Of a stretch of 64,000 bases of DNA, positions 22,196 to 33,513 are shown in pieces. A model generated the notes under the pieces. It saw only the letters and a list, made by a program, of their open reading frames with translations. It was not told the origin of the DNA and ran no database searches. The number at the start of each line of letters is the position of its first letter. Within the stretch, counting starts at the first letter, position 1. Source of the stretch: Saccharomycopsis fibuligera x Saccharomycopsis cf. fibuligera (lineage: Eukaryota > Ascomycota > Saccharomycetes > Ascoideales > Saccharomycopsidaceae); NCBI GenBank assembly GCA_001936135.1, contig CP012816.1:2725501-2789500 (forward strand). The letters run 5' to 3'. The position numbers and the translations under genes were made by a program.

Positions 22196-23905
22196 GTTGT
22201 CGTTGGAAAAGATTTTTAATGTGCTGCAAAGTTGTAAAGTTGTGCAAATTAAGAAAGAATATTGTGTTTGTTGATTATAAAAAAGTAAGCAGTTGCTAGA
22301 ACGCAGACAATGCAAACCAGAGAAAAAGAGGCCGCTTATATACGTGTGCAGCTTGCGGAGCTTAGTCTCTAGTGCCATGACTGTTAATGACAACTTCAAA
22401 CGCCCCGCCAATAAGAAACCGCTGTCTATACAGCATACTGGGACTTTTCGCTCAAAATAACTATGATTTCGTATTAGAACGTTTCCTCCAAGTGTGGGGC
22501 ACAAAGCTTAAACTGTCGTTGGTCACTGCTCAAGTGACACGTGAGATTATAAATTAGTGCCATAAATAAGGAGAGTCCCAGTTTTGTACAATCCAGTGTA
22601 ATAGTTAATGAGTTCAATAGAAAGGGACTATACTACGTTGAAAGACTCACTACCATGTTTTTGGTGACAGAGATACTTAGAGAAGCACGCTATAAAAAGG
22701 TTGATTGTCTACATATTGTTGATGTATTCAACGCGCTTGATAATAACTTAGAGAACAGTTTTCACTGTATTCTGCATAGCTCAATTAAAATGTGGTAGAT
22801 GAAGGGTTGGAATACATAAACATTTTGAAATTAAAAGTGTAAATGCTTACTAAATGCCTTTTGAAAAAATGCAATTATTTTGAACTTCGCAAACCATAGA
22901 TTGTGCTTGCTGTTATTTTCTTTGCTTGTGACAATAACCGAAACTAGTCTGCGGTAGTCATGTCAAGCACGCCAAAGTATGTCAGCTAACGCTCAAGAGT
23001 TTTATCAACGGTTCTTTTCTTCGGCTTCCCTCCCCCCTTTGCACTCATTCATAGGCGGTGCTCTTTTGGTGAGATAGTTAATTGATGACAATTGCGTATA
23101 TAGATAGACTTAAGCTCATCGCATTTCCTTTTTCACAGGCAACAACCACATGCAGCGCAATGCAGGCCAGAGTACGTCTTACAAAGCAAATACAAACGAA
23201 AATCAAAGTCATACAAAAATATAAAAAACAAGATGGAACTGGGGCGATCCCGACGATGGGTTCACACTCTCATCATTAATTAACATCCACCAACAAACAA
23301 TCATCCCAAGAGTCAAGACAGTCAAGACTTTAAGCCTGCTTGTTGTTATTCTGATTGTCCTTTAGCGATAAATCTAGCAGTTCACGGTGACATCTTTTCT
23401 TATTGCTAGCATAGCTTAACTACTTTTTTTGCGGAGGCATCTTTGCCCTTTATCTCTTCACTTCTGTTCATACGAGTTACATCCACACATCCGCACGCAT
23501 ATACAAACACACATAAATATATCTCAGCACGCTCAGCTGGCTATAGCATTTTCATTCTCTTGCCTCCGGTGCTTGAAAATATTGAGTTAGATTTTGACAT
23601 AAGAACTTAGTTCCTATCTTCACAAAATTAAGTTATCTCATTTAGTATAGTTGATTGCGCAGCTGCTGTCTTCATCCATTGGATAAAGCAAGTAGTAGCA
23701 CTCAGAAGCGATTCAGCATTACTGTTATTGATCCCAGAACCCCTTTTATTTTCATTTTGAATGCTTCGGATTTTGAGGTTTTTACTACTGTGAAAGAATC
23801 AGCCATTTGATAAAAGCAGTATCTTAGCAAAACTTTGAGTTAAAAGAAAGCGACAAATAACGAACTCATCAAAGAAATTCAAATATAAAAATTCACATAT
23901 AAAGC
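22196..23905. other. Long intergenic stretch without a supported gene
   Basis: Promoter side of the 69-residue gene, then about 1.3 kb with no convincing ORF. Around 23110-23390 a plus-strand frame preceded by TTTTTCACAG reads NNHMQRNAGQSTSYKANT, then a stop, then WNWGDPDDGFTLSSLINIHQ. This could be a decayed or spliced remnant but is not supported enough to call. Confidence 0.4.
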
Positions 23906-24097
23906 ATGCAGGTACCATATCTTGGTGACATTTTTTCAAGGAAGTACTTGTATGAGCTATTTGAATGGCTTGTATATTGGTTCTTGGTACACGAAGTACT
24001 AGTTATATGTGTGTTATACTTTTTATGGTTAATATTTATTGCTCTCGATTTCAACTCAAAGTTTTTATTGGTAACTCAGAGAAGCTTGAAAATATGA
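23906..24097 (+). CDS. Possible small hydrophobic protein (63 residues)
   Basis: ATG at 23906. The product starts MQVPYLGDIFSRKYLYELF. It is then almost wholly hydrophobic (EWLVYWFLVHEVLVICVLYF, then LWLIFIALDF), enough for one or two membrane spans. It ends in a basic tail (TQRSLKI). No family recognised and no neighbouring gene supports it. It could be a chance ORF in AT-rich DNA. Confidence 0.2.
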   Translation: MQVPYLGDIFSRKYLYELFEWLVYWFLVHEVLVICVLYFLWLIFIALDFNSKFLLVTQRSLKI

Positions 24098-24796
24098 AAA
24101 TATCAGCCAAGATTCCAAAAATCAAGAAATGATATGTGTACACGCTATTTAACGTTCTATGCCTTTCTACAACTGAGTTTATGAGTTTATAACACTGGGA
24201 AAGAGCTACTATCTGAGATAACACAACAGGCATGGTACTTTGATGATTATGAACCTTTTTTTCCACTTTTTTCTTTATTTCACCTATTTTATCTTATCTT
24301 TCTGTTTGTTTTGAGTTTTATTTTCTACTTTTTGGGTTATTGCTATTCGGTATCATCTGTGCTTAATTTTTTTATATTTTTTTATTTTCTTATTTTTTTG
24401 TCACAAACTTTATCCTGGGTCTCTTTTCACCTGCATTTTTGTTGTTCAACGAGTTTTATAATATAGTTGCATTCTATGATTGCGTAATGCAGTTTTTTGA
24501 GCTACATGTTATTACCTAAGTCTATTTGGTTAAGTAAAATTGTATCATAGTTGCTTGGGGCCTACTTGACTGCCAAGTCTTAGATAATAGTGGATGAGCC
24601 ACAAGAAAAAAAAGAAAAAAATAAAACTATTATTAGCGACCCCCAACATAATTGATCACTCGAACATCAGCTGCTACACAAGGTCACTTGTGGTAGCCAA
24701 AGGGACTGTTGTTTTACTAAAACATTCAATTACTTAGAACAGATGTCACCAAAACTAAAGGACGGAAAGAAGTTAACCAAAAAGCCAAAGCAGAAG
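24098..24796. other. Intergenic, nothing recognised
   Basis: T-rich and AT-rich spacer downstream of the minus-strand MOSC gene. No gene seen. Confidence 0.5.
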
Positions 24797-26023
24797 CTAA
24801 ACCAAATCGGCATTGTTGCTTACTTGCCTTTCAATCAAATCGATTGTATCGCCAACTTGCACAGTATAGCCATCATCAAGGCTGACAGCAAATATTCCAA
24901 ACACTGCTTTTTGGGACCCTCCATCAATTCTTCTGAATTTGTTCAAAGTGTTGGTCACGGGAAGTCTAGTGTCCAATTTCCCAGTTTCCAAGTCAACATT
25001 AGGAATACTACAGCGCGTACACCGTAACGGAATATGAATCAACCGCTTTTCACCAGTAGTTGGATTTCTTATATAAATTTTGCTCCATGAGTCTGAATCA
25101 AACGGTTTTCTGGTGCCATGCAACACAATGTTAGCACGAAAATTCAAGCAGTTGATTGCAGCTGGCAAGCCCTTTTTGTCATTTACATAAGCCTTTGCCA
25201 TCTGCTCGTTAACGTAATCAACATCCTGCTGGGCGGCGATGAGCAAGGGAAAGTAGTCCTGAAATAATGTCCGCTTGTACGCGCCTTCAGTATCAAATTT
25301 TGGCGGTGCCCCGGTCTTGACGAATTTCCCGTTGCGCGAGTACATGAGTCTGACATCATAGCGATGGCGCTCGTTTCTGAATCTGGAGTTGATGCCTGAC
25401 CACTCAAGAAAGTCCTCGGGCAAGAACCCCTTTTTGAACTCAAAAGTCTTGAAATGAACGCCCCAAAGGTCCACATCCTTCTCCGAAGGGAATTCTGAAG
25501 GTCCGGGCGAAGCATCGTCGCAGTGCTGCCTCAAGTATGCTGCGCTAACGTTTCCCGGAACGAGAAAGTGCTTACTGTGGTTGTCCAAATAGCATACCCT
25601 GAACCAATCCTGGCCTGTTTTCTCATCGACGAAATACTCATACTTCACCTTGGAAAGCTTAGCACATTCTCTTTGAGTTACGTGTTTATACTTTTGCTTA
25701 TCTGCAAGATAGTATCCAATGGCAAATTGGCGGTCGTATTGGAAGCCATGGTCGTCGATTTTCCACTGGGAAACCGGCATGTAGCCCGCGGACTTGATCG
25801 GAAACACAAAGAGCTTTCCAACTTGCGCGACGTCTTTCTGGGGCAAGTGGCGAGTAACTAGCAACGAAATCAACTTGTAGCTGAGGTTCGTCCAGCGGAA
25901 CAAGACCCTGAGTCCGACGCTCCTGCGGTAGTTGAAGTAGTTCACCGGCGCCCATTCCTCAATGGCCACCGGCATAAACACAAGCAGGAGTATCGATAAA
26001 AAGCCGGCCAAAAATGCCCACAT
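24797..26023 (-). CDS. MOSC-domain membrane protein, mARC-like
   Basis: The frame opens at a GTG further out. The first ATG, at 26023, gives 408 residues and begins at once with a membrane anchor (MWAFLAGFLSILLLVF). A beta-barrel MOSC_N domain (~70-185) starts VAQVGKLFVFPIKSAGYMPV, matching the VxxLxxYPVKS signature. The MOSC domain (~250-400) includes CLNFRANIVL, IPLRCTRCSIPNVDLETG (the conserved Cys pair and VDxxTG) and FGIFAVSLDDGYTVQVGD near the end. Relatives include mitochondrial amidoxime-reducing component and fungal MOSC proteins, which bind molybdenum cofactor or act with Cys desulfurases. Whether this yeast makes the cofactor is unknown. The 5' part is more GC-rich than the rest. 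Confidence 0.8.
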   Translation of the reverse strand: MWAFLAGFLSILLLVFMPVAIEEWAPVNYFNYRRSVGLRVLFRWTNLSYKLISLLVTRHLPQKDVAQVGKLFVFPIKSAGYMPVSQWKIDDHGFQYDRQFAIGYYLADKQKYKHVTQRECAKLSKVKYEYFVDEKTGQDWFRVCYLDNHSKHFLVPGNVSAAYLRQHCDDASPGPSEFPSEKDVDLWGVHFKTFEFKKGFLPEDFLEWSGINSRFRNERHRYDVRLMYSRNGKFVKTGAPPKFDTEGAYKRTLFQDYFPLLIAAQQDVDYVNEQMAKAYVNDKKGLPAAINCLNFRANIVLHGTRKPFDSDSWSKIYIRNPTTGEKRLIHIPLRCTRCSIPNVDLETGKLDTRLPVTNTLNKFRRIDGGSQKAVFGIFAVSLDDGYTVQVGDTIDLIERQVSNNADLV

Positions 26024-28589
26024 TGCGCTAAGTTTCCCGCACGCGATTGCTGCTCGTTTGGCAGCAGCCACTGTGTTTCTGCGGGCGTTCGAGAAACGTT
26101 TTGGGGCTTCTCACTGCAAGATGAGCAGGCCCTCTTCCTTCCCTGCGGTGAGGGCTGTCGATGGGAAGCCACCGCCGGCGGGTGCGCTACCCCCCCCCCC
26201 CGACGTGCTCCTGACTTCCGAGGGTGTGGGCAGACTGCTGGAACGGGCGCTGTCGAAATAAGTACCCTGCACAGCATACTTTCCCGCGGAACTTGAACTC
26301 GAGCCGCTCCACAAGCCGTAACCCGCCAGAGCAGAGAAAAGAGTGCGCAGGCGGCCGCTGGGGGTGGCTGAAGACAAGACGGACACGTTCCGCAGCGTCA
26401 TCCGCCGCCGACACAGTCGCCGCCAAACCCAAAATCCAGTTTACGGTGCGGGATTTGGGCTGATATTGCGCTGTGTCACAAGTAGCTCGCATTGTCACGG
26501 CGTTTTGTCTCAGTGGCAGAGCAGATCAATTTCACATCAAGTAGGCAGCACGCGTAGAAAAAAATAACGGAAAACGGACGCACCGACGCCCGCCATTGTC
26601 TTGTTGTGCAGCGTAGCATCTTGCCCCTTGCGGTGCCCAGAAACACCGCCAGCGCCAGAATTCGTCAATTCGTCACTTCGTCACTTCGTCAATTTGTCAA
26701 TTTGTCACGAGCAGACACCGACGCAAAGCAGGCCCGGGTCACGTGGAGTGGCGGGCGGGCACGCGAGCCCTGCACTCGCCGCAGGGTAACGTGCGGTGTA
26801 TCTGCTCCGGGCGGCTGAGGAGCAGCTGCTACCCTGCCGCGAGGCCAGAAACTGCGCACTCTTGGCCAGCACGGCCGGCATTTCCCACAAACGGTTTTTG
26901 TACGATTTGTGTACAGAAGAGTAGATCAAACAGGCGCCCGATCCCTCGATTATTGTCACAGCCCTGTAGCGCTTTGTAGCGCCGCTAGCGCCAATCTGGC
27001 TGTGGAAAGCAGCTAACAGGACTCTAGCCATGCATTCGGGTCTGATGCGCGCGCCACCCACATGGCAATCCGTTTCACTCGTTGCACTGACTGCTCCATC
27101 ATCGGGTTCGCCTTAAAGAGCCGCTGTTGTGAGACAGGAAGCAGTGTGCAACTCCGAAGGCTCAAGGCGGTGCGCTGCACGGTGGTGGGCGATCTACGGG
27201 CCGGTCTCGATGTTGAGCATTCCTGCTGTTGCTTAGCGCATTTGTGGTGCAGACTAAGGCTCTATCCGGAAAGAAAGAAAATTTTTTTTCTGTTTAGCGA
27301 AAAAAACAGTTTTGGCAATCGCGAGCTGCATAGGCCTTGGAGGTCGCCCAAAGAGCTCTGTTTTTGGTCGGGAAATGGCTGAAGGGCTTGCAGCAGAGGG
27401 TGGGAAACAGCATACAGCACAGGGCAGTCGGATCGCCATGCTTGCCAGTAAGACACAGGCGCCCTGTCTTTCTCGACAATAGACAAATAGACAGCTGGGG
27501 CCTGCACCGGTGCGAAGGTGTTTCTAGCTTCTAGCAGTCATTCACGGCGCTGGTGATCTCGGGGTGCAAGCCACGCACGCGCCGCCAGCGCCGCCAGCGC
27601 CGCCAGCGCTGGAGCAGTCTGAGCGTTGCCACCGATGATGACAGACAGGACTAAAATTCTTCGAAAAGACAGGCGGTCCCCGCCTTTCCCAACAGCTGGG
27701 TGGGTCGACTATGGTCTGTTCGGGGCCGTCGCGGGAGGTTTACTTCCACTTGCGGCGGCTCTGTCGATTGCGCCCAACTCACAAGGTGCACGGTTTCCAG
27801 AGGCGCCTGCTCCTGCTCCTGCTCCTGCTCTTCAGCGTTTTCTGTTTTGCCGGCACTGCGTATCGCCAACACGTCTTCTACAAGCTGCGGTCAAAGACCA
27901 GTCGAGACAGGAGGGGACAATAGAGCTTTTTTGATCCTGGTAAAAAAGGTACGCGCCGACTGAGAAAAGCCTGGTGTGTCCCGATCCCAAGAGCTTATTT
28001 TCTCGATTCGCTTATCGAATATGTAACTGCATTTGTCTGCTTCCTTGGCAAAGCAAAAAAAAAGATTAGCTTTTTTCGTTCGTTTTCGGCGTTTTCAACC
28101 GTTTTTGCAGCAGTTGCTGAATTTCAGCTACTTGCCTTTTTTCCCCTTCCTCCCCTGGCCTCTTTATTCGCACTGGATCTCTCAGTAAATCCTGTCTATA
28201 TTGTGCTATTGTTTCAAACCCTGCTCTGCAGCTACTGTTTTTCAGCCGACGAGCGTCGCAGGCAACCACATTATCGCCCATTAGCGCTCTCAGACAGCTA
28301 TCAGCTAGAGATCTGCGCTACAGACAGCAGCAAGGTTTGCTAAATAACCACTAGCATTTCTGGCTTCTTTTCCCAGTTTTACTTTCGCTTTTGCTTTTAC
28401 TTTTAGTTTTACTTTTATTTTTTTTTTTTTCTTTGCTTCTTTAAAAGCTTTGGCCAGCCGCTTCTGGGAAGTATTTTTGTCTTTACTTTTGTTTTTGTTT
28501 TTTGGCTCTTGGACTCAACTGCGTTTCAGCACTGCACAGTAACACACACCGGTCAAATAACTTCCTGGCAGAAGTTGAAGAAGAGAGAA
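26024..28589. other. GC-rich divergent intergenic region
   Basis: 2.6 kb between two divergent genes, clearly richer in G+C than the flanks up to about 27.9 kb. It contains a C run near 26191-26201, a tandem of 8-9-mers TTCGTCA(C/A) at about 26664-26708, CGCCAG repeats near 27580-27612, and CTGCTC repeats near 27808-27832. Many overlapping ORFs occur on both strands, as expected from high GC, but none has a coherent product. From about 28.3 kb it becomes pyrimidine-rich, probably the promoter and leader of the plus-strand gene. Confidence 0.55.
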
Positions 28590-30263
28590 ATGGAAACACA
28601 AGAATCTGCAGCGAGCTCACCCTGCACATTGAAACCCGTACACTCGGCAGCTCTGGAATGCTACCACGATGTCATCTCGTGGAGCAATCGCAACACTAGC
28701 AGTTTCGAGTCGGACATGAGTGACTCTGAAGACGACTACTACGACGGAACGGATAAGCCCAGATCCCACCACAGAGGCAAATCCAACATTCTTCGTATCT
28801 CTGTGAACTCTTTTGACGAAGTCATTGATTTTGACGATAACAGTGTTCATACGAGAAACATCCGTGATGAGATGTTTTGGAAGAAGCGTTTTGAGAAAAG
28901 CGAAGACAGCGTTTCCAGCAGAATAAATGGCAGTTCTATTGACTACAGAGATACTAGCTCTAGTGCTAGGCTACAGCAATCTGTCGATGATTTGAAGTAC
29001 CAGTCGCTTAGAACCAGTCGCGAGAGAGCCACGAGCAGTTCTAGTTCCACTGAACAAAGAAGTTTATCCGAAAAGCTCACTTCTGCTACCAGTCAGGTAA
29101 CTGCTACAACCACCTACAGCACACTTGTTGAAAATTCTACTTCGGGCAGCACAGACGATTTTTCAAGGTCCGGAAAGATGTCGCTTGTCAGCTCTGGCAA
29201 AAAATCAAAAGCCTCGCATGCGTTTTTGAAAAAAGTGCCTGAAAAGCTTGCGCAAATATTAGCGCCTACTAGAAAATCATCGCGGGTCAATCTCAACAGT
29301 CAAGTGAAATCACAACAACAACAGCAACAACAGCAACAGCAACAGCAACAGCAACACCAGCAGTCAAACCCAAGAGTCATAACTGCTAGAAGAAGTGAAG
29401 AAGTTTTGTGCCAAAGACGAAACAGCGACTTCTCAGCTCCAAACTACGATCTTTTGAACGAATTTAGAGCCCTCAAGCAAAAAAGAGAGAATGCCAGTTC
29501 TTCCACCAAAAGCCGCCTTAGCCAGTCTCAGCATGAGAAGACTGCTCCGGAGGATCCTAATGCCATTGACTTTAACATATCCACGAGTTTTGATATCAAA
29601 CCCAACACCAATAAACACAATAACACTAAATCTGAATTCAACTCCAACAACACACTCAAAGCCTCACTCCGCAGAACCAAGTCTCTCGGTGATATACCGC
29701 AATTTTGTTTTTCTGGAAACGTTAATGAAGCATTTTACAACCTTGAATCGAAACTCTATGATGGCAGAGCCTTCAAATTTGGCGATTATCTTCGTGGCAA
29801 AGCGGTGCTCATTTGCAATGTCGCCACTTACTGTATGCTTTTTTTCTACTTGAAGAAACTTGAGCAGCTTTACGAGAAATACAAGGATCGCGGGCTAGTG
29901 ATTATTGCATTCACCTCTAATGATTTCATGCAAGAGCCATTCAATTCAAAGAAAACTGGTGATAGATGTGTGACTACGTTCAACACAAAGTTTCCGGTGA
30001 TGGAAAAGGTGCGCGTTAATGGTTCCAAGCAGCATCCAGTGTATAGATTTTTAAAAAACCAAAAAATTCCTGCTAGAAGTTCCAAATTGGGCTTAACTGA
30101 AGGTAACTATGGTGTTGACTCTGATGGTCGTTTCAGCAGGAGAATTCTTTGGAATTACGAAAAGTTCTTGGTGGACACTAATGGTAATATGGTGAGACGT
30201 TTCTGGTTTTGGCAAAACCCAATGTCATTGGGCAAATATATCGAAGAGTATCTTCCAAATTAA
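28590..30263 (+). CDS. Disordered N-terminal region fused to a glutathione-peroxidase-like domain
   Basis: 557 residues from ATG at 28590; the upstream extension has no ATG. Residues 1 to ~380 are Ser/Asn-rich and disordered, with an acidic patch (MSDSEDDYYDG) and a polyglutamine run at ~241-256. Residues ~381-550 are a glutathione-peroxidase (thioredoxin) fold: FYNLESKLYDGRAFKFGDYL, KAVLICNVATYC, QEPFNSK, and LWNYEKFLVDTNGNMVRRFW. The peroxidatic Cys (~415) is present in NVATYC, the second redox Cys (~460) lies in DRCVTTFNTKFP, and the Trp-Asn pair is kept (~521). The catalytic Gln of NQF is Asp here (SNDF), and the usual GFT after the Cys is MLF. Ordinary yeast GPx proteins are ~160 residues with no such extension. 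Sensor or regulatory use is inference. Confidence 0.8.
   Translation: METQESAASSPCTLKPVHSAALECYHDVISWSNRNTSSFESDMSDSEDDYYDGTDKPRSHHRGKSNILRISVNSFDEVIDFDDNSVHTRNIRDEMFWKKRFEKSEDSVSSRINGSSIDYRDTSSSARLQQSVDDLKYQSLRTSRERATSSSSSTEQRSLSEKLTSATSQVTATTTYSTLVENSTSGSTDDFSRSGKMSLVSSGKKSKASHAFLKKVPEKLAQILAPTRKSSRVNLNSQVKSQQQQQQQQQQQQQQHQQSNPRVITARRSEEVLCQRRNSDFSAPNYDLLNEFRALKQKRENASSSTKSRLSQSQHEKTAPEDPNAIDFNISTSFDIKPNTNKHNNTKSEFNSNNTLKASLRRTKSLGDIPQFCFSGNVNEAFYNLESKLYDGRAFKFGDYLRGKAVLICNVATYCMLFFYLKKLEQLYEKYKDRGLVIIAFTSNDFMQEPFNSKKTGDRCVTTFNTKFPVMEKVRVNGSKQHPVYRFLKNQKIPARSSKLGLTEGNYGVDSDGRFSRRILWNYEKFLVDTNGNMVRRFWFWQNPMSLGKYIEEYLPN
29311..29358 (+). repeat. CAA/CAG repeat encoding polyglutamine
   Basis: Imperfect CAA/CAG array coding about 15 glutamines inside the disordered region of the GPx-like fusion protein. 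Likely length-variable. Confidence 0.9.
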
Positions 30264-30315
30264 ACTACACAGCTCATTTTGCTTGCAGCTATAGAATTGT
30301 TTTATTACGTTTGAT

Positions 30316-30347
<32 letters not shown>

Positions 30348-32197
30348 CATTGTTGTCAACAGCGCGTGGGATAGTTTTAGGGATTCTTATATAATACATA
30401 TTCATACTTATATTAATGTGAATGTTCTTTAATTTGATCTGCTTTTCATCATAAGGCTGCCTACGTAGGATTCATACTATAAGGTAAAAGTCTCTAGTGT
30501 GTGTCAGGACGATATGTTTCATCCAATCAAGAAATAGTTGTGGGTATGTTTCTTTGGACCTCTTAACAAATGTTCACTTAGGCTTCTGAAAACTGGCATA
30601 TTTGTAAGGTGCCTACTCATTCAAATTTCAATTGACTTGCAAATTACAGATCACCCACGTCATGGGCCATACTTGTGCATTAGTTCAAATTAAGCTTTTC
30701 CCTACTCCAGCTAAAGCACTTCGAAGTTGTCATAAATACGCCCTAGTACAACCTATCTCACCTGTTAAGCACTGTTCTATGTCGTACTTACAAAAAAAAG
30801 GTTTTTGTTTTTTAGCTCTGAAGGGCCATTTTGTACGGTAGGCAGGCTTAATCCTCAAAGTCTGATTTTTCACTTTGCAGCTAGCTTTTACTGATCTCGA
30901 AAGTAAAAAGAAATTAGATAAAAACAACATATTTTTAGCTCAGCATGGTAGATAAAGTTAAGGTTTATCGAAAATATCAGCACATGAGATGCATTTGAAA
31001 CTGTCAAACAAACTTGTGTTTTGCCAGATTACGTTTCTCATTTAATTTTGTTTTCTTTCTTTTGGCAGGTTTCGACTAACTTATTGATAAGCCGCAAGGA
31101 ATGTTATCCGGTGGCTAGCTTTATGACTGGATACCCTTCTCTGGCATAAAGCTCTTTCAGCTTAACCTTTACCACTAGTTTGACGCCGCAGCACAATCAC
31201 TGACCTTTATGGTTGGAAGCAGCAAAAAAACGAAGACGTGTGTCACATGATCATTTTTTCTATTATTGGGTCAACATTCTGCAATAAGCAGTAGGCACGA
31301 AACATACATAACTACATCAGTCAAACTCAGAGAATAATAGATGCAATATTTGTCAAAAATATCTTTGGTTATTGGACAACTGCATTTCCTTAATATTTAC
31401 TGTGCAGTCTTTCACCTTTTTAGTGTTTCTAGGTGGGGTGATTAGGATATATTTTAGGGTATAAAAAAAAATGCACTACGCGAAGTGACAAAATGCGTAA
31501 GATCCTCCTAGAAAGGGATCGTGAAAACCGTTGCGAATGTGCCTAAATTTTCTCTCATTGCTTGAAATTAAAATTAGTTGCTAAGACACTAATTCCAAAC
31601 TTGGTCTTGATGCGTTTCGGCTATCCTTTTAGTACTACAGACTTGTATCTTTTGAGATACAAGCAAAGACTAAGATAGATCTGAACTATATTTGACACTT
31701 CTCAAGCAAGGTAGACAGTTTGGCAAGCAGATTTTTTTTTTCTTTTTGTTTACCACAGTTATGGTTGGAATAAAGGAGATGAATTCCCTACCTAAGACAG
31801 CACCGTTTCATTATGGTATGCAGATTTTGTGAAAAAAGAAAAAAAAAACAACAACCGTCAGGCGAAAAGTTGATGCAATTTTGTCAGTAATTGCTTGCAG
31901 CAGTTGATTTTCAAAATAAAAACTTAACTATTTATTATTAGGTAAGCTTTAGTTCGGCCCCAATACCTGAAGTCGATAAAGAGGTACTTTGTTATAATAT
32001 AGTAGTGTATGGAGACTAATATGTCTATAAAATAGAAGGTGGACGATTTCGCAATGAAATGCACACCCTCCACGAATTACGGAAGCGACTGATCTCACCA
32101 ATGTAGATCAGAAAGGAGGATAACCGGTAAGCTTAATTCTCACGGTTGTTGTTAAGATGTACGATTCCAACTTACCACAACTCTGTAGAGCTCTTTT

Positions 32198-32239
<42 letters not shown>

Positions 32240-33513
32240 TGGCTGAAAATATTAGCAAATGATGCATTATTGACGGTGTCAAACATTTTTCTTCGAGGAG
32301 ATAAGCATTGAAAGCTCAGAAGAGACACCCCACTCTTGGTTGGCTTTCCAGTATTCAGATCCTGCTTTTTAAACATACCGCAACATAACCGTATAGAAAT
32401 AAGTAAAATTCGGTTTAGCAGTTATTTTACCCTTTTATCCGCCTCTTATTCAATGATTATATTTCTACTATTAATAGTGGAGTGACCGAGAATCTTGTAT
32501 TTCTGTTTCGTTCTCTATGCTTCCAAAATAATGGCCCGATTTTAAACCCACTCAAGCTTTCAAATAGAGATTACACAGAACCGCGTCTGCGTCTTACCGT
32601 TTTTCTCTTGATGTGTTTACATTCCATGCAAGATTTGCGAGAATGGTCTCCGAGAAATCAGATAAGTGATTTGAGGAAAGACGACATATATGGTTATACG
32701 GATTCTGATTTGTAGCCTTTTCTGACGCACAAATACCAATCTTAAGGCGTGCAGGAATGTGGAAATTACCGTAGCGGATTATCCGCAGCATTCCATAAAG
32801 ACAGAGAAGAAACAATTGTTTCTATTGTTGAAATTGATTCTATTGTCCACTGTTGTGGCTAGTATATCATCCCCTGCATGTATATGCTGTATACTGCTCA
32901 CGACCGCGTTATGGTGCTCAAAAATGCTATGTTTTAAGACTCAAAATCATGCAAACAGATGTATACAAAAGCACTGAAATGCAGTGTTTTGTACCAGCGC
33001 CTGCAGAAACTATTGCAAAAACATGGCAAGAGCACGCGTCACATGCATAAAATTATCATAAGTTACTTTTTTTTTGACAATATCAACATCACTACTACAA
33101 TAACTATTGTCCAGAAAGCACGCTATTTTCACTGGTGTATACTCCCAGAATTCTGTTCTTCGGATCAAAAGTAACCAACCTTTTTAATCATTCATTTATT
33201 AAGCATATTGGCCACCATTCCTTTCTTATTTTCTTTATTTCTGTTTTGTTTGATACACAACGGTATTCGATTCCAACGCGTAAAATAAGCTTTTGCTACT
33301 GTGCATATCTGGCACTAATTGCGTTTTATCAATTTATTTATTTTTTTATTTTTATTTTTTTTATTTTTTTTTTTTTTTTTTGCATTCTATAAACAAAAGA
33401 ATCCTTGATTATATATCTAGCGTTTTTACTTTACCTTTTTCTTTAACACCTCTTTTCTTTAACACCTCTTTTCTTTTTTGTTGAGTGCCCAATCACCAAA
33501 GTATCAATTCACC
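30264..33513. other. 3.2-kb intergenic region
   Basis: No convincing protein gene on either strand. It holds a T run at 30317-30347, an A run of about 39 at 32199-32237, and T-rich DNA near 33330-33380. Nested inverted repeats at 32039-32111 (see findings) could be part of a structured RNA. The last few hundred bases are pyrimidine-rich, probably the promoter and leader of the gene at 33514. Confidence 0.45.

Noticed and set aside
23080-23400. Spliced or decayed small gene (NNHMQRNAGQ, WNWGDPDDGF)
   Set aside because: Only a weak acceptor, an internal stop, and no upstream exon or recognisable family.
26080-28000. Many ORFs of 60-118 codons on both strands in the GC-rich interval
   Set aside because: They overlap in several frames, have mostly non-ATG starts and low-complexity products. 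This is expected from few stop codons in GC-rich DNA.
30900-31000. tRNA-like TAGCTCAGCATGGTAGA
   Set aside because: Resembles a D-arm only; no acceptor stem, anticodon arm or T-arm follows.
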